Shown here one piece after another: positions 12,101 to 23,585 of a stretch of DNA of 64,000 bases. The stretch's first letter is position 1. Each line of letters opens with the position of its first letter. The translations under genes and the position numbers were made by a program. The notes beneath the pieces are model-generated. The model had not been told where the DNA came from. It was given only the letters and a program-made list of their open reading frames with translations, and did not search any database. The DNA lies in assembly GCA_026724425.1 (NCBI GenBank), contig JAIUCV010000089.1, positions 1,178,001 to 1,242,000 of the forward strand. The letters run 5' to 3'. The stretch comes from Erythrophleum ivorense (Eukaryota > Streptophyta > Magnoliopsida > Fabales > Fabaceae).

Positions 12101-14442
12101 TTTAAAGAATTGCTAGACATTTGTCGGGATAGAGAGTCTCTTCCCTCTCCATTAAGTATGTCTTTTCTTTCCTTAATCTGATTCAGTGTCACTAATTTAC
12201 ATGTTTTTCCTGTCTACAGGTTCGTATAGCAGTGTTCAGTCAGCATCATGTTGATGGACTAGACTTATCTTCAAATCCTCTTCTGTATATGATGCGCTGC
12301 TATCCTGTGAGTTCTTGGTGTTTGGAGATAACTAAATGTTTTTCTAAGAGTATTTCTAAGGGCTTCTTTTCCGATGTATTCATGTTTGACTCTAACCACA
12401 ATTTCCTTTCTTCTAATCACTATTTCTTTTATGGGAAGAGTGCAAAGATGGTTGAAATGATTTAATTATAGCCATATAAAATCTGTCATATTTTCAAAAT
12501 TTTCTTTCTTCATAAATAAATGTGGAAGTGCCTATTTGGGTTGCATATTTTGTTGTCAAGGGGACAAGTCACCTTTTGGAAGGGTTCAGATAAAATCTAT
12601 GTGGGTCTTAGGCTAATAACATGGTGGTTTTTATGCTACTTAGTACCTGTACTTGCGAGGTTGTCACTGAATTTGCTTATTTAAACATTCTCCAGGGAGT
12701 TCCTGAACAGAAGCTTCGAGCTCACTTGGGTTCTTTTGGTGTAACTGGAAATCTTGCACTTCAGCCAATGTATACACTATCAGGTATTGTCTGCATAGGA
12801 TCGTTGTCATATATCATGATTCATGTTAGGACAGCTGTACTAATTGTTGCAAGTTACTATTGATATTCAGAGATGTCATGCGGTTTTGAATTATATCTGG
12901 GTTTTTCTATTTTTGAATGCTTTATTAGGAGGCCAAAAAAGCAGGGTTGCATTTGCAAAGATAACTTTCAAGAAACCGCATATAATATTGCTTGATGAAC
13001 CTTCCAATCACCTGGTAGGTTACCTCCTCTCTTCAATATTCCCTTGTTTTATTGCTTCTTGGTAGGTCACTTTTTTCAGCAAAAAAAAAGCAACTAGTTT
13101 TTTCTTATGTTTTGTTACAGGAGAAATGTACTGATTCTAGCATGGGTCTTCATTTTGTTTCTTCTTTTTAGCTTCTTTGTTATTTGTTCAAATGGTTTAT
13201 ATCAACTTGTGGGAGGAGTGGCTGTAGCTCTTTCATGGATATTCCCAGGGAATAGGTATCTGGTTTCATAAGAATCATACTTTCTGTGTCAAGGAGGGTC
13301 TTCTAGGCTGCTGATGGACCCAGAGTTGTTGGGCCCGAAATTCGGAAGACTTGCAGAAGGAGAAAGAAAGGAAGTGAGGCTCAAAGGGTGTGTGATATGG
13401 ATTAGTTAGATAAAGGGGTAAAATAGGGAATTGTCAACAGTAACTAACACTCATGCGTCACATGGTGTTGAGAGAGAGAGGGAGTGGGAAACAGTTATAC
13501 GGAATATATCAGGACCTTGGGAGAGGAGTGAGGCAAGAAGAATTTTGGGAAGAAACTGGAAGAGACGCTGGTCTATCTAAAGTCAGTGGGTGTTATTTTC
13601 TTCTTCTTCTAACTTTGGTTTATCTTTTCCTAGCTACTGTAATCTGGGTTTCGACAATCTCTTCCTCTTTTTTCTCTGTTAGAGGAGGATTGTCAGCCTT
13701 TGCTTTTACAAATAATACAGACCCAGAGAGAGTTCCATCAGCTGGCTTTAAAAATTTTGGTACCGATTGTCTTCAAAACAGGCATTTTATGTAAAACAAA
13801 TTGGATAGGTAGGAAATTTCAACTTCAGGAGGGCTTTTGAATTCTAGTGCTAGGATCATGGTTTCAAGGCGCGTTGCTTAATGCATGATATGATGAGATT
13901 AGACTTGTAGGAAATCTGTATGGCTTTGCACTATACTGTTAATAAGTATTGTAAATGATTATTTCAATCAATTAAAGCACTTGATTGTGACAGTGTGGCA
14001 CCTCATCAGATGGCAAGATAAAAATGCCATAAGACATTAATTCTTGCAAAGAAATTATAATAGAATCCGGATTGTGACTTCTGGATCAAGTGAGCATATA
14101 ACATATACAGCCAAAATTGACTGAAAATTTGTTATGTAGGACTTGGATGCTGTTGAGGCGCTAATTCAAGGTCTTGTGATGTTCCAAGGAGGCATTCTAA
14201 TGGTATATATACTCGTCAGTTTTCCCGCGAACTCCCAATTGTGTGCAATCTCTAATTTATTATCATTTGGACAACCATTGACAATTTTGTTGCACAAACC
14301 GATGTTTGCTTTCTGGCAGGTGAGTCACGATCAGCACCTAATATCTGGGAGCGTGGAGGAACTATGGGCTGTATCCCAAGGGAAAGTGGCCCCATTCCCC
14401 GGCTCCTTCCAAGATTATAAGAAGATGCTCCAGTCATCATAG
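6115..14442 (+). CDS. ABCF3: ABC transporter F family member 3 (GCN20-type, soluble twin-ATPase)
   Basis: ABCF proteins lack membrane spans; yeast GCN20 acts with GCN1 on ribosomes to activate the eIF2-alpha kinase GCN2. Eighteen exons: 6115-6318, 6548-6763, 6944-7133, 8310-8518, 8668-8808, 9681-9809, 9894-9995, 10111-10257, 10637-10699, 10912-10958, 11055-11114, 11269-11351, 11611-11705, 12220-12306, 12696-12783, 12929-13014, 14140-14202, 14320-14442. Every junction is GT-AG and phases sum to 711 codons (710 residues, close to the usual ~715). First ATPase: Walker A GRNGTGKTT at 207-215, signature FSGGWRMR, Walker B LLLLDEPTNHLDL. Second: GPNGIGKST at 533-541, LSGGQKSR, IILLDEPSNHLDLD. A charged RRKRKEERQRE segment lies near 130-140. 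The start gives MTEVASSVVHEVLGRR, the usual plant N-terminus. No disabling change is seen. Confidence 0.96.
10791..10806 (+). repeat. Poly-C run in ABCF3 intron 9
   Basis: Sixteen consecutive C residues followed by AACAAAAAAAAAG, inside an otherwise A/T-rich intron. Its exact length is likely unreliable and may vary between alleles or assemblies. Confidence 0.8.
13015..14139 (+). other. Long ABCF3 intron 16 with probable repeat insertion
   Basis: This 1.1-kb intron holds a less AT-rich stretch, about 13300-13760, with purine-rich GAGAGAGAGAGGGAGTGGG, then pyrimidine-rich TTCTTCTTCTTC, ending ACAAATAATACAGACCCAGAG. The style resembles a retrotransposon LTR remnant, but no LTR pair, primer-binding site or target duplication was found. 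The call is tentative. Confidence 0.25.
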
Positions 14443-14550
14443 GAAAGTGAGCTAGTAGTTAATATTTTTTGTGGTGGCTCCTTCCAAGATTATAAGAAGA
14501 TGCTCCAGTCATCATAGGAAAGTGAGCTAGTAGTTAACATTAATTGGGGT
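14401..14550 (+). repeat. 75-bp tandem duplication spanning the ABCF3 stop codon
   Basis: The block starting GGCTCCTTCCAAGATTATAA at 14401 recurs at 14476. The two copies are identical for about 62 bases, through CAGTCATCATAGGAAAGTGAGCTAGTAGTTAA, then diverge. Copy 1 supplies the last codons (SFQDYKKMLQSS) and the stop at 14440-14442. Copy 2 lies entirely in the 3' untranslated region. The near-perfect identity points to a recent event. Confidence 0.9.
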
Positions 14551-15060
14551 GAGAAGCTATTTACATACATTTCTGCCGTAATCTCACTTAGTCATGGATG
14601 GGAAATGGTAATATAACAAATTTTGGATGAGTTTCCCATTTTAAATATATTTGTCTGTCATTATTTATTTAATTTTGATAATGCTTATAGGTTGAGTTTC
14701 GACGAGCTATGACCTTTCCATTCCAGCAAGAAATGATTTTGTAATACTGAAAATTTGCCGTGTTTTCTGTTACGTTGACGAAAATAGGAGGCGGTTGGGA
14801 CCCGATAAGATGCATAATAGTGTCACTGTCAGACTGACGGATGTTGGCAGATGCTAGAAATAAGAATGTTTCTGTTTAAAATCCTTGCTACATGTTTTGC
14901 GACAAGATTTTCTTAGTCAGGAGAAAAGGATTCTTTCTTTCTTCCTTCCTCTCCTCCTCCTCCAATGTAATAAATAAATAATTAAAATTTATATTGTTGA
15001 ATGACCAAAATTTACATTTCTTCGAAAGTAATGGATCGAGTTCCAGAACTTGTATCGTAG

Positions 15061-15161
15061 GCTGCGGCAGCCAACCAATCCTTCTATGTGTACGACGAAA
15101 CTGCACTTCCTGCTCCTGCCTTACCGGTTCTTAAATCCGAGCCACCTTGGATGCATAAAGG
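15061..15161 (+). pseudogene. Orphan exon-like coding fragment, unidentified
   Basis: After a TATCGTAG acceptor-like sequence, one frame reads AAAANQSFYVYDETALPAPA, then LPVLKSEPPWMHK, followed by a good donor (AAAG before GTGCGTTC). Base composition is clearly higher in GC than the flanking A/T-rich DNA. It looks like one exon of a protein gene, but no partner exon is seen within the following kilobase and I do not recognise the family. It may be a captured fragment or a remnant of a lost gene. Confidence 0.35.
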
Positions 15162-16800
15162 TGCGTTCAATTGTAATTGATTAAAATGCTTTATATATTT
15201 ATTGATATGTTTTATATTTTAATTAAATAAAAATTAAAAACAATTTAAATTAGCTATGATGAATATTAAAATAATTTATTTATTCAAATAATATTAATTG
15301 TAAAATCAAATTTATGCATGTTTCTTCTAGTAATTTGATAATAAACTTTTTTTTTGGAAAGATTTGCCAAGAATAATAATATTGATGAAAGTGCTTATCA
15401 AATAATTTGGTAAACATAATTGTTTCTTTTTACAGGATTCTTTATAAAACTCTACAAAAAAGTTAAAATAAACAAAAATATACCACCATTTTGAATAAAA
15501 ACTTAATCTCAACTGGCACATGTGCCTGAAGGAAGTCCTTGATAAAAGAAGGATTTTCTTATTGTTAGCAGATGATTATTTATATCTATAATAATACATA
15601 ATTGTCAACAAACGTTTAATGTTTTGATTTAACATATAATATTAATTCTTAGAACATAATGAGTAATAAATAGTTATTAAACAACTTACGTTTCTTTATT
15701 GTTTACAAAACAAAGGTAAATAAATATCTCAAAAGTGAAAAATAAATAATTTAGAAATGTTTAATGATTGAGAATTTTTTATTAACTTATTCTCAAAATA
15801 AAAAATACAAAATGGATATAAATTATTATCGCAGCTATCATTTGTAGCGTGTTTGGTACAATGTGAGAGGGAGGTGAAAAAAGGGTAAGGGAAGATGGAA
15901 AGAGACAAAACGATACTCGGTTAAATTTCAAATGTAATCACTCAGGGATACTATTTCACTTTTTTTTTTTTTATTACAAAGCATCCACGACACACATCCA
16001 CACTACCTACACACACTGCCATAGCCAAGATCCAACCTGCATGCCCCTCTTATTGGAGAGGGAAAGGTGCCAATTGATCCTGGATCATTGGCTATTATTC
16101 CACTACTTTTATTATACTGTTTATTCTCTTTGAGTGTTAAAAAGAAAAATTATTGTTAAAAATGGAAAGAATAATAAAAATATTATTTTGTCTCAAATAA
16201 TAGTAATAATTTATTTTTGTTTAAAAAAATTATAATGAAGAACGTTAAATTAAAAACATTTAAAATAAAAAATATTATATTTTAAAATTATTTTAAAGAA
16301 TTGAAGAATAAAAATTTTTAATTTAAAATTGTAAAATATAATTTTTTTCGTATAATTTAAATTTTTGGTTCTTAAATCTTTTGAAATAGTATCAAAATTT
16401 AATATTTTTAACTTAAAATTATCAATTATAATTTTTTATTTTACGTTAATTGAAAATTTTTAATTTTTTAATAATTTTTAACTTCAAGAATATTTTGATT
16501 ATTTATTCATTTTTTTTATTTTACTAAACATTCAAATAACAAATATTTTTAATTTTTTATGTTATATCAAATATAATTTTAAATTACAATGTTTTATTTT
16601 ATTCTTCTTTTCGTTCTCTTAATTTTTGTTTTTTTTACTCTGCCGAACGTAACGTCGAGATGCTACAAATTGCTCATAGAGAGAGACGGAGCCCAAAAGC
16701 GAAAAGTTTATCCTTGTATATGCCGTATATGGGAACGGGAAAAACCAAAAACTTGACGGTAAATAATAAAAAGGAATTAAAGAGGAAAAAGATGGGGGCA
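15162..16800. other. Intergenic, extremely AT-rich
   Basis: No credible gene. From about 16130 to 16620 the sequence is almost pure A/T with many short self-complementary AATTTTTAA-like words. A short less AT-rich island (15960-16080) shows no frame of interest. Confidence 0.5.
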
Positions 16801-16886
16801 AGGAGGTAATTTTCAATCCACAGCGACTCCTGTATCTTGCTTTGGAAGAAGATTGGATTGTCTTCGATTTGATTCCGCGGCATAGG

Positions 16887-17132
16887 ATGGAGAATAACAA
16901 CAGCACCATCATGTCGAGGGAGAAGATCGATCAGATGGCCCTTTGGTTGGGTTCCACCCTTTCATCGGCTTTCTTCTCCTCCCTAGAACGCTTCTCCTGC
17001 GTCAACCTCTCCACCGATGACGCCGACGGTGATGATGACGATGAGGTTGTTGATGTCCATGATTCCGCCGCCGCCGCGGCCACCAAATCCACCGACCTTC
17101 AGGTCAAGGACGTTGGCGACCTCCCCGTTTGA
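16887..17132 (+). CDS. Small acidic plant protein, uncharacterised (81 aa)
   Basis: Single-exon frame beginning MENNNSTIMSREKIDQMALW. It has an N-terminal part with SREKIDQMALWLGSTLSSAF and FSSLERFSCVNLSTDD (about residues 10-45), then an aspartate-rich tract DADGDDDDEVVDVHD and an alanine run AAAAA. The pattern SREK.DQ.A.W.G....AFF.SLER.SCVNLST.D is one I associate with a short conserved plant protein of unknown function. An in-frame ATG at 16911 (MSREKID) is an equally plausible start. A possible alternative upstream start at 16842 would add 15 residues by a non-ATG codon and is not adopted. The segment LWLGSTLSSAFFSSL is amphipathic to hydrophobic and could associate with a membrane. GC-rich codons contrast with the flanks, supporting a real gene. 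Function unknown. Confidence 0.7.
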   Translation: MENNNSTIMSREKIDQMALWLGSTLSSAFFSSLERFSCVNLSTDDADGDDDDEVVDVHDSAAAAATKSTDLQVKDVGDLPV

Positions 17133-19750
17133 GACATCCTCCTCCTTCCTGTATAGGTCTTTTCCTTTTATGTAGAAGTAAGGGGTCCATTTATTCCAAG
17201 CTCATTTTCTGGTGTACTATGAATTATAAATACATACATATATCCAATACTGTGTTGTCATGTGACGTCGATATGCCCGATTTCATCGCATAGCTGTTGT
17301 GCTTCATTTGCTTATATCTTCTATGTTTATTTGATTTATAAATCAATCCTTGATTTCATGCTAGTTGCGGCTTTGTACATTAATAACTGCATTCGCTTTT
17401 TTCTCCATTATAGTTAATACATGGTGACCTGTTAGTTTATTATGCTTTTGAACCTTTGCCTCCGGATCCACCCTTGAAATCAATGTCATAGGCAAGCATA
17501 AGAATTGCATTGAATTTGGTAGCTGACAAATTGGGGCTTACTTACGCGTCTAATGCACGAGAAAGCATTTGATAGCGATGCAATCAGATTGCCAACGACT
17601 TGGCCTGTTTGCTTAATCCTATATAATTGCATTGCTATTTCTTCTATCTTAAGGTTGAAAGAACAAAGGTGGACGTGGACCTATATATTATATAATTTGG
17701 GAACTCTGTTTACTAGGTTACTAGAATGGTATGACCTGATTGATTATATTTTATTTTGTAAAGTTTGAATTGGACTTGGAATACAGAAAACCAGTCTGGT
17801 AGGAATTGATTAGCAAGAAATATGAAGAGCTATTTCCCCCCCTTCATTTGTTCCCTGGAGTCTTTGGGTCTGTTATTCAAATGGTGAGACTAACCGTGAT
17901 GGGAATTTTAGTAAAACTAGGGTTAAGAGAAGTTTGGCTGAAGTTGCTCTCAAAGTGTGGTGGGAAAGGCAAACAACTTTGAATTATAGGGCAAATCATT
18001 TGACTCCCGTATGATTGATTATCTTTTTATGATATGTACATATCCATCTTATGATTATTTAGCTTTACTCTTTTGAAAAGTGAGTATACTGGAAAAAATG
18101 GTTTTTAGCCAGTGGCTGAGGATGTTCGGTCATGTACTTTTGATACACCTGTGGGAATAAGGATATGCTAGTGCCAACTACATTCATATGCATGTTTGTA
18201 AGCACCTCAAAATTAATAGCAATTAAGATTAAATGAGATTGAATTTTATGTAGTTTTTCTACAGGTAATAATGGAAGAAACTTTTCACTTTCTTTAATAT
18301 GCTGATCATATAGGTCGTAGTTTCAGAACAATGACAATTTCAAATGATTACCTTATTTTTTAATCGCAGCTGATGGGCACCCTCTAATGAATTTTGCATA
18401 GTCAAACAAAGCTTGGTTCTAGCGGGGAAAACAGTTGTCAAGGAGTCTTACTGAAGTGCAGTTGTTTTTCCTTGTTTAGTATGGGTATCAAGAAAATTTA
18501 TAATGGCTGCAATCTAGAGTTGGATCGCCAATTTTAGTGCTGCTGAATTCGAATGTTGTCAGCCATCAGGATTTACTAAATCAGTGTGGACAACTACATA
18601 TTATTTGCCTTAAAAGTGAAGTATTTTTCATTTATGAAAGTAGAAACTCAATAAAAATTCTTAAGACATAAAAATAGACTTCGTTTTAGAATATGCTCTG
18701 AGATTGAGAGTTTCTACGTGCTCAAGTCTTCTGAAAGTTGAGACTTTTATCCTGATTATGAGCCTAGGAAAGGTAGTCAGGCAAAGTGACCTTTACTCTA
18801 GCTATGGAGATGCTGGATTTGGGAAATGAATGTCTCTTATGAGAGGAGGTATTATTCAGAATGTTGCAAATCTAGAGGATGAAATATGATTTTATTATGA
18901 GCTAAGCTAAGGTCTTTATCCCCTTCTCATTTTAGGATTCATCTTAGGCCTCTTCCTTGCTTATATTACTTGTGTTTAAGGGTGTGAATCACTCGATATT
19001 CCACCTATGGATATGTATCTTGCTTTGTTAGGTGGGAAATCGTTACTAATTGACACAAATAGAATCAGAGTAGATAACAAATGCCATCATTCAATCGCTA
19101 GGTGTAAAATCTTCCTTCATATGTTGCTTCTAGCATTTATCAGGAATCGGTCAATTAGGGCTTCTCTGGCAGATGTAATCCCGACCTCCTAGTTCTTTAG
19201 ACATAACTGCTGCAGCTATATAACTACTATTACACCCTTGAATAACCGAAGATGAACAGTACTAAATGTGAGTGAGTGTTTTACCAGTTTTTTTAATCTC
19301 CATTCTCCTTCCAACAGAGAAGCATGACTATGCACCGTCGGATTATGTAAAGCTTTGCTCTCTTCTCCTTCAAAATTCTACCCTTGGGTACCTGAAGTTT
19401 GGCTTGCTTTTCTGAAGATGTGGAAATTTCCATGATCTTGTTTCACTTTCTCAACTTCATACTCACCGAGAATCCTTCTTTCGAGCAGATTATATGGAGT
19501 TTCCTGGCAGTAGGAGTCTGCTAGGATTTACTGGAGTTAAGTTTGAGTTTGCTTTGAAATCAACAAATTTGTGAGAGCGGAGAATAGTAATTCGGGTTAG
19601 CTTTCGCGGTCAACCAGGAAGCTGATTTTCTGCTTTCAGTCGCTGTCTTGGGCTTCCCTGGTCTTACTCTTGCGTCCGGAATCCCAGGACTGCTGTTTTC
19701 TGCGCTCTGCTTCTTTATTTACTGCCTAAAGACAAATAAACCGCTTAGGC
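17133..19750. other. Non-coding stretch after the small acidic gene
   Basis: About 2.6 kb of balanced composition with no convincing protein frame. The first few hundred bases are presumably the 3' untranslated region and terminator of the preceding gene. A short imperfect hairpin can be drawn between ACCAGGAAGC (19613) and GCTTCCCTGGT (19652). The moderate GC compared with neighbouring DNA leaves room for a non-coding transcript, but nothing specific identifies one. Confidence 0.35.
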
Positions 19751-22587
19751 ACTTTCCCATATAATTTTATTTCTTATATATAATTATAAAAACTTAATAA
19801 TGCCTCTGTTGGAGTTGTAATCTGTCACAGCGGAGCCATGTCCATCATCTCGATTTCTTGATCTTTTTTCTTTTTTTTTAATTAAATAGATTTGCCACAT
19901 TTCGGACATGCGCGTTTTAAGGCATACTTTTTTTTTCCCCTCGCATTAATTGAAAAATAACATGCAAATATTACGAGTTTAGGATATACTTGGATCTGTT
20001 TATATCCCTATGAATCATACCCTTAGCTGTATTATAGATGTTTAATATATGATCCATAAGTTAAAAAATCCCAACCCTAAGAAGTACTGAAAACATGATA
20101 GCTATCCTGAATAATAACTTGTATATCTAGCCTAATAAACTAGACTTCTCCGATGTCCCTTTGTCTCCTAATAGGGAATCCTATAAGTGAGCTCTTTTCC
20201 GGTAGAGATAATTCTAGCAACAAGTTTTTGAGTGAGGTGAGTAACAAGACATCTTAACACCTCTTGTGCCAATCGTGTTATTAGTTTGAAGTTATTTAGT
20301 ATTTAAGTCTAGGAAATTGTTATCTTGTTATATTATTTTATTAGGATTATAATTTAGATTTCAATATTCTAATAAGATTAGGATTTTCCATTTCTGTTAC
20401 ATCTAGTTAGTTATTATTGTTATGGCATTTATATAATTAATCAATATTGATGGTATTTTAAAGAATTATAATTTTTCCTTAATGTGTTCCTAAAGTTTGG
20501 ATCCCCTCTTCCTCAGTATGAGTAGGACGCTATTTTGTTAAAAGAATTAGAAAACAAAAAATAGATAGAAAGAGAGGAAGTGAGCACTATATAAATTTTC
20601 ACTCTTTCATGTTATTCTCTCTCTCTCTCTCTAACAAGACAATGCATAAAGTATGAGCCAATCCAAAATAATGTTCTTATTGATTTTACATCACTTCCAA
20701 TTCGTGTATTATTGGGAAGTTCTCAGAATAGTCTTTCTCAAAATTATGTATTGAAATCAATGTTTTTAAAACAAAATTGATCATTTAATTAGTAGAAATA
20801 TTAACTTATGATTCATGGATTTGGTTATAGTTGAATCACTAATAATTAAATATTTATTTTTTAAAATTTTATATATTAAAATTCTAATACAACAATAAAC
20901 TTTAAATATTTTTAATTATTAATTTAAAATATTGATGAAGAAAAATGAGTAGCTTTAGTCAAACATTTGGTATTTAAAAGAGGTGTTAGAAAATATAATA
21001 TAATGAAGAATATATATTGAAAATAGTTAAATATATATTTTTTATTTCTTTTGTATTTTTTATTTGAATTTCTTTTTGTTTGTCAACGTCTTGTTTCTCT
21101 TGTTGTCTTTTATTATTTATTTTTTAAATATATTTGAGATAAAATATGAAATAAAAAAAATTAAAATTGGTTGAACTTTGAATTAATTTGATTTTGATTG
21201 ATTTGATTCGTCTTTGATCAATTTTTTTAATAGATTAATTTTATAAATTAATTAAATTGATTTAGTAACTGGTTGATCAATTTTTTATTGATTCAACTGA
21301 TTCCATTTTGATTTTGATAACAATGGGAGAAATTAGTTTTTGGGTATATCAAGTGTGGGCAAAACAGGGACTCCGTTAATTCCTGAACAGTCACCTTCTC
21401 CTGCATTGGTTTACTTTCTCTGCTCGGCTAGATGTGCTCACGATAATTTCGCAAATTTTTTTCGATTTTGCTTTGGAGTTCAAATTTTTTGAGAGGTTGA
21501 AATTTTTTATCCATCAATTATCTCGATATGTGTATAATAACAAAAGAGTCGAATTTTCTAAAGCATACTTCAATTTTTTTAAATAACTAGATTGACACAT
21601 TAACCAATTATTTTTTATTTGACATTTTTGATCATCTACAACTAAAATTAAAATTGTGACCTAATCATTGAAAGAAAATAACACATGTAAAAGCTTCTAG
21701 GTGTTTGTAACATGTCGGCAAATTTGTAAAAATTAGTCAGTTATATGATAATAAGTTATAACAACTATTTATGTATTATATTTTTATTACAAAGTTAATG
21801 ACAAAAATCTAATAAATTAAAATAAGTTATACTAATATATATTTTTAATTTGATTAAATTATATTTAATATTTTTTTATTTCAAAAATTACAGTTGCATC
21901 CCTTAACATTTAATATATTGCAAAAACCTCTTTTTTAATTTATAGCCTTTTATTTGTTCTTTCGTTGACATAATTCATGAAGATAGTATATTATATAGTA
22001 AGCAACGTGTTATTACCAAACAAATGAGAGGACGTTATGTAACAAATAATAAAGTCTAATGTGGTACGTCACTTAATAAAATTAACGTGAAATAAAGGTT
22101 TTAAACTTCAAATGACAAATAACTTAAAGTTAAAAAAATAATATATATATATATATATATTCCTTTTAAATTTGTTTGGAAACAACAAGTATAATTATAT
22201 TAGATGTTATGAGGTATGAATCTCTGTATGAATTTATTACTTAAACTTTTAATAAAAAAAATTAATAATATTTTTAAAATGAATAGTCTTCAAAAATCAT
22301 TAGTGAGTTTTCTTGATTATAGGAGTCAGAGCTGAAGGCATAATACATCTATTTTATTATGTTTTATTAATTTTTATTTTTAAGTACAAGAAGTGTAATT
22401 AAAACTTTATTTCACTAAAAAATACTGTTGCCCGTCCCCGTTAACATTTAATAAATTGAGGGTAGTTCTAGGAATATTATAGCTTTTCAAAAATTGCTGC
22501 GAATGTATAATTACAATAATAGATACTAGCAGCATATTAATACTTTTTTAATTCGTTTTGAAATAAATTATTGAAATAAAAAAAGTT
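19751..22587. other. Intergenic, AT-rich
   Basis: No gene seen. 20270-20480 (GTTATTTAGTATTTAAGTC... TGGCATTTATATAATT) has the look of a degraded retrotransposon LTR but has no partner. Tracts: (CT)n at about 20617-20632 and (TA)n at 22141-22160. Confidence 0.4.
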
Positions 22588-23553
22588 CATTAATAATTAT
22601 TTCTTTGTAAAATAAAATAAAAAGAGGCAATGAGAAGTTAAGTAACTTCCTACCCTCTTCATATATCAATAGTTATCTCTTTATTAGCTCCTATTATGTC
22701 TAAATTCATTTCATTTTGTCTTTTTCTTTTCTAATATATATGGTTTCTTGTTTAAAATACTAAAATCTAAAAAAAATATTTAAGTAATTAAGTTTACATA
22801 AACAAGTCAGAAGTTAAATTAAAATCAGTAATATAGAAATGAAAGTTAAGGGACAACCTAATGATCATAGAATTAGAAACACAAATTAAATTAGAAGAAC
22901 CTAATTTCATTAAGAGAACAAAAAAATATGATATCTGTGTATTTAATATTTATGAAAAGGCAACATTAATTTGTGTTTTCGTAAAAAAAACTAATGAAAA
23001 TACAAAAAGAAATATACAAATATAAATTTAATAGTAATAGGATTACTATAAAATAGATTTAAAAATTAATTAAAATTAAAATTTTAAAATATTTTAAATT
23101 TATAAAATTGACAATTATTTTTTAAAAATATTTCTAAAGCACAATCAGGACCTTTATAAAATATCAATGAGAAAATTGACCCATATGTAACTTATAACTT
23201 TTGACGCACTGGACGCTGGAAGAGCTAATATCTTTTCATTTAAAATATATTTGTTGGGAAGAAAAAGTACAAAAGAGTTGTAACTAGTAGACAAGTGGGG
23301 AGTGGGAATAATGGGAAGGAGAGGCCAATAGTCATCGGAATCTGAATTCTCTTGCGTTGAATTGACGATATAGAGTACGTTTTAAATTAAAAAAATGGTA
23401 TAAAAAACAAAAATCCACCTACTTTTTTCTGAGACCCTTTGCTACCATTTTCTTTCGTGAGATTCCAAATCAGTAGTTTTCAAGGAAGCAGCCAATAGCC
23501 GGCTACGCGTAATTGGCGATCGTGGACCTGGTTTGACTCTTCATTCGTAAATC

Positions 23554-23583
23554 ATGTCTGCTTCTCGTATTGCAGGTTGCTAG
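23554..23583 (+). promoter_or_regulatory. Nine-codon upstream ORF of trehalase copy 1
   Basis: ATG at 23554 opens MSASRIAGC and stops with TAG at 23581-23583, just two bases before the trehalase ATG at 23586. If included in the mRNA it would be met first by scanning ribosomes and could limit translation of the enzyme. The same ATG in the downstream copy is in frame with the enzyme. Confidence 0.5.
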
Positions 23584-23585
23584 CA

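Noticed and set aside
11990..12110. T/C-rich tail in ABCF3 intron 13 resembling a LINE or retrogene 3' end
   Set aside because: Only a TTGTTGTATTCTGCTC..AATAAATTC-like tail and a T run; no coding part or target duplication.
19007..19192. 60-codon frame MDMYLALLGGKSLL..
   Set aside because: Short, no family resemblance, no exon-like context.
19613..19662. Hairpin considered as a microRNA precursor
   Set aside because: The stem is short and has a bulge, and no known plant miRNA sequence is seen in it.
20270..20480. Possible solo LTR
   Set aside because: LTR-like style only; no TG..CA ends, partner or target duplication could be shown.
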